A stretch of DNA of 64,000 nucleotides from Desulfobulbaceae bacterium (GTDB lineage: Bacteria; Desulfobacterota; Desulfobulbia; Desulfobulbales; Desulfocapsaceae), in NCBI GenBank assembly GCA_009773475.1, contig WSXV01000007.1, forward strand, positions 62,764-126,763. The letters run 5' to 3'. Shown here piece by piece: positions 1 through 7,906 of the stretch; position 1 is the first letter of the stretch, and every line of letters starts with the position of its first letter. Position numbers and translations under genes: made by a program. The notes under the pieces were generated by a model, which worked only from the letters and a program-made list of their open reading frames with translations, had not been told where the DNA came from and did no database searches.

Positions 1-24
1 TTGTTTGGATTTGGCGAGACGCCA

Positions 25-65
25 CGCAAAGAAACTGCCGGAAGGGACTGGCTGTTTCTTTGGCG
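25..65 (+). other. Leader hairpin upstream of the CoA-transferase gene
   Basis: Positions 25-39 pair with 50-65 (left arm begins CGCAAAGAAAC, right arm ends GTTTCTTTGGCG) with one bulge and one T-T mismatch, loop of about ten bases. It lies about 80 bases before the first gene. It could be a terminator or leader structure of a gene outside the window, or part of a regulatory leader. There is no T-run after it, and I do not recognise a named riboswitch. Confidence 0.35.
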
Positions 66-143
66 CGGCATAAGAGGCCGTAGATGAGAGACGCAAGAAA
101 AAGACCTTGCCTCTCTCATAACGGCCACTAAGGAGAATATAGC

Positions 144-2021
144 ATGGAATATGATGTGAACTGGAAAGAGACCTACAAGGATTTGATCATGTCCCCGAGG
201 AAGGCCCTGTCCCACGTTCGCTCCGGTCAGCGGATTTTTTTGGGCACCGGCTGCGGGGAACCCACCCTGCTGGTGCAGGCAATGGTCGAGATGGCCGGTA
301 CCCTGTGCGATGTGGAGATCGTTGAGCTCTTGACTAAAGGTGATGCCCCCTACGCCGAGCGAAAGTATGCCGACTGTTTCAAGGTGAATTCGTTTTTTAT
401 CGGCCATAATGTCCGGGGCCTGTTTGAAGAGGGCAGGGGAGATTATACCCCCATCCTCATGTCGGATATTCCGAGTTTGTTTGACTCCGGACAGTTGCCA
501 CTGGATGCGGCATTGATTCAGGTGACCCCGCCGGATGTTCGCGGCAAGATGAGCCTCGGAGTGTCTGTTGACATTGTCAAGAGCGCTGCCGAGAATGCCT
601 CGCTGGTGATTGCCATGGTCAATCCGCAGATGCCCTGGACTCGGGGGGACAGCCTCATTGATATCAACGACCTGGATATTCTGGTGCCGGCGGATGTGCC
701 GCTGTTGCAGCGCGAGTCGCAGCCGGTGCATGAGATCAGCGCCAAGATCGCTGAGCTGGTGGCGGCCCTTATTCCCAATGGCTCGACCATCGAGTTTGGT
801 ATTGGCCGGGTGCCGGGAGTGGGCCGCATTCCCCAGGCTGTGATCCATGCCCTCCATGGCAAACGTGATCTTGGTATCCATACCGAGCTGATCACCGATG
901 ATATCCTTGAGCTGATCGCCTCCGGGGCAGTGAGCGGGGCCCGGAAATCGACGGATCGCGGCAAGATCGTGACCAGTTTCTGCATGGGAACCAAAAAGTT
1001 GTACGACTTTGTCAATGACAATCCCCTGTTTTCCTTCCGGCCCACCGAGTATGTCAATGACTCCAATGTCATTGGCCGGCAGAATCGGATGGTCTCCATT
1101 AATATGGCACTCGAGATTGATCTCACCGGTCAGGTCTGTTCGGATTCTGAGGATGGGAATTTTTATTCCGGCATCGGTGGGCAGGTGGATTTTAACCGCG
1201 GCGCCGCCAAGGCCCCAAGCGGTCGGCCCATTATTGTCATGCCCTCCACCACCAGAGACGGAAAATCGCGCATTGTTGCGACCTTGAGTAATGGTTCCGG
1301 GGTGGTGGTCAGCCGTGGCACGGTGCATTATGTTGTCACTGAATACGGGGTGGCCTATCTGCATGGCAAATCCGTTCAGGATCGAACCCTGGCCCTTGTC
1401 TCCATCGCCCATCCCGATCATCGTGAGCAGCTCCTTAAGCAGGCCATTGAGGCCCGTTTCATTCGCCGCGAATTTGCCGATGTGGAGGGAAAATTTGTGG
1501 TTGCCTCGGAGGATCTGATGAAGAGCAGCTTTCTCCTTGATAACGGCACCCAGGTTAATTTCCGGCCTGTCCATCCCACCGATGAGCCGTCAATGCGTGA
1601 GCTGCTCTATGATCTTTCCAAGGAGACGCTTTACTATCGGTTTATGAGTCATAACCAGCGCTTTGGCCAGAAGCAGATCCAGAACTTTGTCTATGTCGAT
1701 CACCGCAAGGATGTGGCCATCGTCGGCACTGTTCCCGAGGCCCATGGCGATGATATCGTGGCCGTTGGCCGCTATTATCTCGATGAACGGACCAATCGGG
1801 CCGAGGTTGCCTTTGTGGTTCGCGATGAGTGGCAGAATAAGGGCTTAGGCAGCTTTCTCTTCAGCCATCTGATTACCATTGCCAAGGCCAGCGGCATCAG
1901 CGGATTCACCGCTGAGGTTCTGCGGGATAACAAGCGGATGCAGGCGATCTTCAACCATTCCGGCTATAATGTGCGGAGTCAGGTGGAAGAGGGGGTATGC
2001 AGTTTCCGGATTGAATTTTAA
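144..2021 (+). CDS. Acetyl-CoA hydrolase/CoA-transferase fused to a GNAT acetyltransferase domain
   Basis: The first 460 or so residues form an acetyl-CoA hydrolase/4-hydroxybutyrate CoA-transferase type protein. The expected catalytic Glu sits in the TEYVND motif (E302), followed by GIGGQVDF and the EYGVAYLHGKS stretch typical of the family. The last 150 residues (about 470-625) form a GNAT domain with an acetyl-CoA loop QNKGLG near residue 565. Known family chemistry is transfer of CoA between acyl-CoA and a carboxylate in the cytoplasm. The GNAT part may acetylate a protein or small molecule, or sense acetyl-CoA; that is inference. The start has a good AAGGAG site. The protein is longer than plain CoA transferases (about 430-450 aa) because of the fusion. 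The Mrp-type gene follows 116 bases later. Confidence 0.88.
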   Translation: MEYDVNWKETYKDLIMSPRKALSHVRSGQRIFLGTGCGEPTLLVQAMVEMAGTLCDVEIVELLTKGDAPYAERKYADCFKVNSFFIGHNVRGLFEEGRGDYTPILMSDIPSLFDSGQLPLDAALIQVTPPDVRGKMSLGVSVDIVKSAAENASLVIAMVNPQMPWTRGDSLIDINDLDILVPADVPLLQRESQPVHEISAKIAELVAALIPNGSTIEFGIGRVPGVGRIPQAVIHALHGKRDLGIHTELITDDILELIASGAVSGARKSTDRGKIVTSFCMGTKKLYDFVNDNPLFSFRPTEYVNDSNVIGRQNRMVSINMALEIDLTGQVCSDSEDGNFYSGIGGQVDFNRGAAKAPSGRPIIVMPSTTRDGKSRIVATLSNGSGVVVSRGTVHYVVTEYGVAYLHGKSVQDRTLALVSIAHPDHREQLLKQAIEARFIRREFADVEGKFVVASEDLMKSSFLLDNGTQVNFRPVHPTDEPSMRELLYDLSKETLYYRFMSHNQRFGQKQIQNFVYVDHRKDVAIVGTVPEAHGDDIVAVGRYYLDERTNRAEVAFVVRDEWQNKGLGSFLFSHLITIAKASGISGFTAEVLRDNKRMQAIFNHSGYNVRSQVEEGVCSFRIEF

Positions 2022-2137
2022 TTTCAGCCCAAGGGGAAAGAGCAGGAGAAAATCAGAAGGGAGCAGGGAGACGGCTGGAGTCGGAAGATAGGATAAATCG
2101 AACTTGAGTACTGCCTTAATAAAAAAGGAGAAAAATC

Positions 2138-3187
2138 ATGGTCGAAGAAGGAGTTGTCCGGCAGGCCCTGCGGACTGTTCTGCATCCGAAGTTGGGTAAA
2201 AGTCTGATTGATATCGGTATGATCTCCGATATTTCCATACAGGGTGAAGCCGTCACAGTCACCCTGGCCTTGAAAAGTTACCGTTCCCCTCTGAGAAGTT
2301 TTCTCACAAGCCAGATAGAAAAAGTGGTCACTGCCTTGCCGGGTGTGGCCTCGGTTCAGGTGGAGATTGCCATCATGAGCCGGGAAGAATCAGAACGGCT
2401 GTTCCCGCACGCCCCGTTAAAAGGTGTTGAAAAGGTGTCCCGTTTTCTGGCGGTGGCAAGCGGTAAGGGAGGGGTCGGCAAGACCACTGTGGCGGTGAAC
2501 GTGGCCCTTGCCCTTGCCCGACAGGGCTGTAAGGTCGGGCTTCTTGATGCGGATGTGTATGGGCCGAGCGTGCCGATGATGCTGGGGATTACCGAGGCCC
2601 TGGATCAGGTGAAGGGGATGATTGAGCCGCAGGAAAAGTATGGCTTGCGTATCGTCTCCTTAGGGATGACCGCTGGCCAGAACGATGCCTTTATCTGGCG
2701 GGGCCCGCTTGTTTCCAAAATGCTGCATAATCTGCTCGATCAGGTGCAGTGGGGCGAACTCGATTACCTGGTGATTGATCTTCCCCCGGGCACCGGTGAT
2801 CCCTCCATTGCCATTGCCCAGGCCCTTCCAAATTGCTTGATATTAATGGTGACGACACCCCAGGATGTTGCGTTGGCCGATGTGCGGAGATCCATTGGGC
2901 TTTTTCACAAAACCGGGCAGAAGATCATCGGGCTTGTGGAAAATATGTCCTACTTTCTTACCAGTCCATCGGCTGAACCCATTGAGATCTTTGGCCATGG
3001 CGGTGGAGAAAAACTCAGCCGGGAGACAGGCATTCCCCTGTTAGGCCGGATTCCCCTGGATCTTGAGCTCAGGAAGGGGGGCGATAATGGTGTTCCCCTG
3101 ATGGTCTCCGCGCCGGAGTCTTCAGCAGCCGCTGTTTTTCAGAAAATCGGCAAACAAATACTGGATATAAATGCTGCGGCTCTATAG
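2138..3187 (+). CDS. Mrp/ApbC/NBP35-family P-loop Fe-S scaffold-like ATPase, CxxC motif missing
   Basis: An N-terminal MIP18/DUF59 domain (residues 1-95) is followed by a Mrp-type ATPase with a deviant Walker A GKGGVGKTT (about residues 109-117), LLDADVYGPS, the IDLPPGTGD switch and the GLVENMSYF stretch. Family members bind and transfer Fe-S clusters as cytoplasmic dimers. In canonical Mrp the segment after ENMSYF carries a CxxC that holds the bridging cluster. Here it reads LTSPSAEPIEIFGHGG and has no cysteine. Either the cluster is bound otherwise, or the protein works in another role such as a partner ATPase. Start has AAGGAG eight bases upstream of ATG. Length (349 aa) is normal. Confidence 0.88.
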   Translation: MVEEGVVRQALRTVLHPKLGKSLIDIGMISDISIQGEAVTVTLALKSYRSPLRSFLTSQIEKVVTALPGVASVQVEIAIMSREESERLFPHAPLKGVEKVSRFLAVASGKGGVGKTTVAVNVALALARQGCKVGLLDADVYGPSVPMMLGITEALDQVKGMIEPQEKYGLRIVSLGMTAGQNDAFIWRGPLVSKMLHNLLDQVQWGELDYLVIDLPPGTGDPSIAIAQALPNCLILMVTTPQDVALADVRRSIGLFHKTGQKIIGLVENMSYFLTSPSAEPIEIFGHGGGEKLSRETGIPLLGRIPLDLELRKGGDNGVPLMVSAPESSAAAVFQKIGKQILDINAAAL

Positions 3188-3220
3188 CGTGGACCGAGCA
3201 TTTCCTGTAGGTTGCAACTA

Positions 3221-3246
3221 TTTTCCAGAGAGCGCTCTCCGGAAAA
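3221..3246 (+). terminator. 26-base near-perfect palindrome after the Mrp gene
   Basis: TTTTCC AGAGAGC / GCTCTCC GGAAAA pairs end to end with a single A-C mismatch, 34 bases past the Mrp stop codon. The downstream T-content is weak, so this may be a terminator or a protein-binding palindrome. Confidence 0.4.
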
Positions 3247-3351
3247 CAACTCATCTTTTATCAGCCCCTTGCTAAAGGATAAAAGAGGTTCATCCACGTT
3301 CCTTCCCGCACAGACGTATCCAACGCGGGCATTGAATTGTAGGAGCATGGA

Positions 3352-3378
3352 GCCCCGATAAAAGCACTCGGGGAGAGC
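3352..3378. repeat. Dispersed hairpin repeat, copy 1
   Basis: The short hairpin CCCCGATAAAAGCACTCGGGG matches the CCCGATAAAANCACTYGG core found again at 10124-10151 and 53624-53650. The C-rich and G-rich arms co-vary between copies (CCCC/GGGG here, TCCCGA/TCGGGA in the second copy), which supports a conserved structure. It lies 56 bases before the cysteine-cluster gene. Confidence 0.5.
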
Positions 3379-3433
3379 GCCTTGGGCATTTTGTACGAAG
3401 TTCAAACGATTATTTTTTTAGCCCGCTGAGTCG

Positions 3434-4123
3434 ATGAAAAGCAAACAACAACAGACAGCATGTCTTCGCTGCGGCACCTGCTGTCAAAAAGGCGGCCCTG
3501 CCCTGCATGGTCAGGATCTGGCTCTGGTGCGTGATGGACATCTGCCCCTGGCTGACCTGATCACCATTCGGCGCGGGGAGCTGGCCCATAATCCCCTCAC
3601 TGACCGCATTGAACCGGTGACCCAGGAGCTGGTGAAGCTTCGGGGAACCGGGGCGGAGTGGTGCTGTTGCTATTATGATCCCGCCAGTCGGGGATGTTCA
3701 ATTTACCGAAATCGGCCGGTGGCCTGCGGGGTGCTGCAATGCTGGCAGCCGGAGCTAACTCTTGCCCTGGTTGGCCGGGATCTCTTGAGTCGCCTTGATC
3801 TTCTTGCGGAGGATGAAGCGCTCCGGACGCTGGTCCTTGAATATGAACGCCTCTGTCCCGGTCCTGATATGGGCGAGGTGGAGAGGAATCTGGCTGATCA
3901 GGCTGAGAATGTTCTGAGCACTTTAGAAGAGCAGGTCAATAGGGATCTGGCCTTTCGCGACCGGGTGGTGCGTGAGCTGCATCTGCCCCTGGCTCTGGAG
4001 ATGTTTCTCTTTGGCCGCCCACTCTTCCAGTTGTTGCAGGCCTTGGGGGTGAAGGTCTCGGAGGCGCCGCAGGGCTTACGCCTTGCATTACCAAGGGAAG
4101 GGCGTGAAGGACGGCGGAGATAG
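3434..4123 (+). CDS. YkgJ-type zinc/iron-chelating cysteine-cluster protein
   Basis: The N-terminus holds CLRCGTCC, and a second cluster has CCCYY, GCSIY and a final RPVACGVLQCW. This C-x2-C-x2-CC plus downstream cysteine pattern is that of the YkgJ/CxxCxxCC family (UPF0153-like), thought to bind Zn or an Fe-S cluster; its biochemical role is unknown. The C-terminal half (about residues 120-229) is charged and helical with no recognisable domain. It is 229 aa. The start has only a weak ribosome site. It follows the Mrp gene after 246 bases that contain a palindrome and a dispersed repeat, so it is probably transcribed separately. Confidence 0.75.
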   Translation: MKSKQQQTACLRCGTCCQKGGPALHGQDLALVRDGHLPLADLITIRRGELAHNPLTDRIEPVTQELVKLRGTGAEWCCCYYDPASRGCSIYRNRPVACGVLQCWQPELTLALVGRDLLSRLDLLAEDEALRTLVLEYERLCPGPDMGEVERNLADQAENVLSTLEEQVNRDLAFRDRVVRELHLPLALEMFLFGRPLFQLLQALGVKVSEAPQGLRLALPREGREGRRR

Positions 4124-4446
4124 AATAACTTTCTCAGGGAAGCGTGTCTTACTTGTCCTGGTTCCCATGCGCCGCATGGGAACCAGAAAGCCGCGCCCAG
4201 CCGACCACCCCCAACCTCATCTGTCTTTCCATGTCCTGACCAAATAGTTCCCGATTAGACAACATTCCTTATCTCTCATCAGAAAAAAAGGCTGGCATGC
4301 CCGTATCTTTTCCTGTCCACTGGTATTTTTTTCCTAAATTTTGCATTTTGTTTTATGGGACGATATAATTAAAATTGCTGTCCGCTATTTCAAATCCTTC
4401 ATTTTACAGAACGCTTAAAACTTTTTGAATACTTCCCTGAAAAAAT
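4124..4446. other. 323-base intergenic region with a perfect 13-bp inverted repeat
   Basis: No gene seen. CTGGTTCCCATGC at 4158-4170 and its exact complement at 4174-4186 form a hairpin with a three-base loop. No T-run follows on either strand. It could stop transcription from the preceding gene, or be a member of a repeat family. A C-rich motif CCACCCCCAACC at about 4204-4215 resembles others in the window. The last 100 bases are AT-rich and probably hold the promoter of the CheB-CheR fusion. Confidence 0.5.
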
Positions 4447-7400
4447 ATGACTACTCCAAGAAAGAAGAAGGTTAAAGCAGAAGTCTCCGAGCAACATCAG
4501 GACCAGCAGGAAGTAACCCAGACGACCGAATCCGGTCAGAGCCTGCCGACTTCTGCTGTCCCGACCCCCGGCTTTCCCATTGTCGGGATCGGCGCCTCGG
4601 CGGGGGGGCTTGAGGCCTTCCAGGCCTTTTTCTCCGCCATGCCTGCCGACAGTGAACCCCGCATGGCCTTTGTCCTTGTGCAACATTTATCTCCGGCGCA
4701 TAGGAGTCTGCTTGTGGAGCTGGTGAAACGGTTCACCCAGATGCCGGTTTATGAGGTTGAGGATGGGGTGGTGCCCCAACCCGGCTGTATCTATATCATC
4801 CCTCCCAACAAGGACATGGCCTTTTTGAATGGGGCCCTGCAACTTCTGGAACCGGTTTTGCCGCGCGGTCAGCATCTGCCCATTGATTTTTTCTTCCGTT
4901 CTCTGGCCCAGGATCAGCATGAACGGGCGATCTGTATTGTCCTCTCCGGCACCGGCAGGGACGGCACCCTGGGGGTTCGGGCGGTGAAGGGCGAAGGCGG
5001 GATGGTGATGGCCCAGAGTCCTGAGACCGCCGAGTTTGACGGGATGCCGGTAAGCGTCATTGATACCGGGATGGTGGATTATATCCTGCCGGTGAGCGAG
5101 ATGCCGGCCAAGCTGATTGGCTATGTGAAACATGTCTTTGGTCACACCGTGCGGTCCCATGTGAAGCCGGTTTGTAATTCTGAGGATCTGTTAAAAAAAG
5201 TCTTTATCCTCCTGCGTGACCAGACCGGCCATGACTTCTCCCTGTATAAGCATAACACCATCAACCGTCGCCTGGAGCGGCGCATGGCCCTGCACCAGAT
5301 TGCTGAGCTTGCAGAGTATGTCCGTTTCCTCCAGCAGACTCCGGCTGAGGTCAAGGCGCTTTTTCAGGAGATGCTGATCGGGGTCACCAGTTTCTTTCGA
5401 GATACGGAGGCTTTTGCCGCCATTCAATCGCTGATTATTCCTCAGTTGTTAGCCGAAAAACCTTCCGGCTCAACCATTCGTGTCTGGACGTGTGGCTGTT
5501 CCACCGGTGAGGAGGCCTTTTCCCTGGCGATTCTTATCCAGGAGGAGATGGAGGCCCGCAAGCAGTATTACAAGGTGCAGTTGTTTGCCACTGATATTGA
5601 TGCCCGGGCCATCGAAGTGGCCCGCAGCGGGGTTTATCCAGCCAGTATTGCGGTGGATGTCTCTGCGGAACGGCTGTCGCGTTTTTTTAATCTGCAAGGG
5701 GATGGCACTACCTACCGGGTCACGAAACCAATCAGGGATATGGTGATTTTTTCCGAACATGACGTGATTGCAGACCCCCCATTTTCCAAACTGGATCTGA
5801 TCACTTGCCGCAATCTCCTGATTTATATGGGAATTGAACTGCAGAAAAAGTTGATCCCGGTGTTTCATTATGCGTTGAGAACAGGCGGCATGCTGTTTCT
5901 CGGGAGTTCTGAAACCGTGGGTGAGTTTGAAGAAATCTTTACGCCCCTGAACCGTCAGTTGAAACTCTATCTTCGCAAAGAGAGTCTCCAGAATACCTAC
6001 CGACCGGTCCTGAAGCACTTTTTTATACCCCAGCAAAAGGGGGCCGGCAGTGGCGAAATGGGTGGCGTACGGTCGACCCATTATGCCTCGGAAGATAAGA
6101 AGATGCCGTTGCGTGAGCTCACCGAAAAAACACTGCTGCAGCATTTTGCGGCGGTGGGCGTGCTGGTCAGCGAACATGGTGAGATCTTTTACCTCCATGG
6201 CCGTACCGGCCGCTTCCTTGAGCCGACTCCCGGCGAGGCCAGCCTGAATATCCTGAAGATGGCCCGGGAAGGGTTACAGCACGAACTGGTGATTGCCCTG
6301 TACAAGGCCGTGACCCAAAAGGAGCGGATCTTTCATCCTGCCCTGCAGGTAAAAACCAACGGCAGTTTCACCTGTGTCAACCTGACCGTGCTGCCGGTGT
6401 TTCCGGCCTCCCTGGGCCAGTTTGGCCTTGCCCCTGAGCTGGGCGGGCAGACCTGGTATCTGGTGATCCTTGAGGATGCTCCGCCGGAAGGACAGGGCCA
6501 ACCGGCAGCGCCGGAATCTGGTGGATTGCCCGTGGACTCCGGGCACGGATGTCCCAATATGCCAGGCGATGCCGTGGCCTTGCGGGAGGAATTGCGGATC
6601 AAGGAAGAATATCTACAACGCAATATTGAAGAGCTGGATACCTCCAACGAAGAGATGCAGTCCATCAATGAAGAGCTGCAATCCACCAACGAGGAGCTTG
6701 AGACCTCCCAGGAAGAGCTGCAATCGGTCAATGAGGAGTTGGCCACGGTTAATGCGGAACTCCAGGCCAAGGTGGTTGATCTCTCCCGCGCCAATAATGA
6801 TATGAATAACCTGTTGGCCGGCACCGATCTGGGAATGATCTTTGTCGATCATCATCTCTGTGTGCAGCGTTTTACCCCGGCCGTCACCAAGGTGATTAAC
6901 CTGATTCCCACGGATGTCGGGCGGCCGGTGGCCCACATTGTCTCCAACCTGGTCAATTATGATTCTCTGGTGGCGGATGTGCAGGCTGTGCTTGACACCC
7001 TGGTCCCCCAGGAGATTGAGGTGTGTACCGGCTCCGGCGAGTGGTTTCTCCTGCGTATCCGTCCGTATCGTACCCTTGAGAATGTGATTGAAGGGGCGGT
7101 CATCACCTTTATCGATTTTACGGAGAGAAGGTGTGCGCGGGAAAATGCCCAGCGCCTGGCGGTCATTGTCGAAAACGCCCAGGATGCCATACTGTTACAG
7201 GATCTGGCGGGACGTATTCTGGCCTGGAATCCGGCGGCCCAGAGGATGTACGGCTGGAGTGAAGCCGAGGCCCTGGCCATGCATGTCGTCGATTTGATCC
7301 CAGAGGAGAAGCGGGAAGAGCACCTGGCCATGATCCAGCAGCTGCTTCATACGGAGAATTTGGAACCCTACCGCAGTGAGCGCATCGGCAAGAATGGCGA

Positions 7401-7506
7401 GCGTTTTCAGATATGGCTGATTGCCACGCCCATGCTGGATAAAGAAGGAAATGTCTATGCCGTGGCGACCACGGCTCGAAAAAATATGGATGGAGAACCG
7501 GTGTAG
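4447..7506 (+). CDS. CheB-CheR-PAS fusion (chemoreceptor methylesterase/methyltransferase with PAS tail)
   Basis: A CheB methylesterase domain (about residues 40-230) has the GASAGG serine (S51), LVQHLSP histidine and SGTGRDGT aspartate. It is joined to a CheR methyltransferase domain (about 240-510) with the SAM-binding VWTCGCSTGEE and DLITCRNLLIYM motifs. A long coiled coil of NEELQS-type heptads (about 715-785) leads to a PAS_10-like domain and a final PAS domain (about 895-1010). There is no CheB receiver domain and no kinase domain at the C-terminus, though many relatives end in one. No chemoreceptor or CheA is nearby. It probably modifies receptors or another signalling partner; the next kinase (7907) may be that partner. 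No clear ribosome site precedes the ATG. Confidence 0.9.
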   Translation: MTTPRKKKVKAEVSEQHQDQQEVTQTTESGQSLPTSAVPTPGFPIVGIGASAGGLEAFQAFFSAMPADSEPRMAFVLVQHLSPAHRSLLVELVKRFTQMPVYEVEDGVVPQPGCIYIIPPNKDMAFLNGALQLLEPVLPRGQHLPIDFFFRSLAQDQHERAICIVLSGTGRDGTLGVRAVKGEGGMVMAQSPETAEFDGMPVSVIDTGMVDYILPVSEMPAKLIGYVKHVFGHTVRSHVKPVCNSEDLLKKVFILLRDQTGHDFSLYKHNTINRRLERRMALHQIAELAEYVRFLQQTPAEVKALFQEMLIGVTSFFRDTEAFAAIQSLIIPQLLAEKPSGSTIRVWTCGCSTGEEAFSLAILIQEEMEARKQYYKVQLFATDIDARAIEVARSGVYPASIAVDVSAERLSRFFNLQGDGTTYRVTKPIRDMVIFSEHDVIADPPFSKLDLITCRNLLIYMGIELQKKLIPVFHYALRTGGMLFLGSSETVGEFEEIFTPLNRQLKLYLRKESLQNTYRPVLKHFFIPQQKGAGSGEMGGVRSTHYASEDKKMPLRELTEKTLLQHFAAVGVLVSEHGEIFYLHGRTGRFLEPTPGEASLNILKMAREGLQHELVIALYKAVTQKERIFHPALQVKTNGSFTCVNLTVLPVFPASLGQFGLAPELGGQTWYLVILEDAPPEGQGQPAAPESGGLPVDSGHGCPNMPGDAVALREELRIKEEYLQRNIEELDTSNEEMQSINEELQSTNEELETSQEELQSVNEELATVNAELQAKVVDLSRANNDMNNLLAGTDLGMIFVDHHLCVQRFTPAVTKVINLIPTDVGRPVAHIVSNLVNYDSLVADVQAVLDTLVPQEIEVCTGSGEWFLLRIRPYRTLENVIEGAVITFIDFTERRCARENAQRLAVIVENAQDAILLQDLAGRILAWNPAAQRMYGWSEAEALAMHVVDLIPEEKREEHLAMIQQLLHTENLEPYRSERIGKNGERFQIWLIATPMLDKEGNVYAVATTARKNMDGEPV

Positions 7507-7906
7507 GTGAGATGTCAGGTTGAAAGAGGGGGACACCATGGAAGTTGTGAGTAATTCTCATTTTTTTAGCTCCTGCCCCTTGGAAAAAATAACAGATGTG
7601 AGATGATAATAGAAAGATGGGTGTCGGGGCGCGTTGGTTTTATTTTGTAGGGGATTGATGAACGCCATGACCTGTTTTTCCACCCCACCTCTCCATGGCA
7701 GGACACCCCGCAGTAAAGTAGGGTTGAAAGACATCGGTGTCTGGCACTTAGCCATTGTAAATAAATATGTTGGACTCTTTTTGCCTCAAAAACGGCATTA
7801 GGGGTCGTAAAGAAATGAAAACAAAGTACACGTTATTTCTTAACGGCCACGAATGTACTCTCGCTGAGTATCAGTAAAGAAATCAGTATGGATTGGGGGA
7901 TAAAGT
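7507..7906. other. 400-base intergenic region with imperfect inverted repeat
   Basis: No convincing gene. GGTCGTAAAGAAAT at 7803-7816 and ATTTCTTAACGGCC at 7835-7848 pair over 12 of 14 positions with an 18-base spacer, about 60 bases before the next start. This could be an operator or leader hairpin of the kinase gene. The rest shows nothing recognisable. Confidence 0.4.

Noticed and set aside
1-143. Possible riboswitch (GEMM or Moco-type) before the first gene
   Set aside because: A strong hairpin and GACGCAAG-type words are present, but the conserved core of a known class could not be assembled, and the 5' side is outside the window.
6600-6800. Tandem repeat or CRISPR-like array
   Set aside because: The repeated NEELQS-type codons are the coiled-coil heptads of the CheB-CheR fusion, lying in frame inside one gene.
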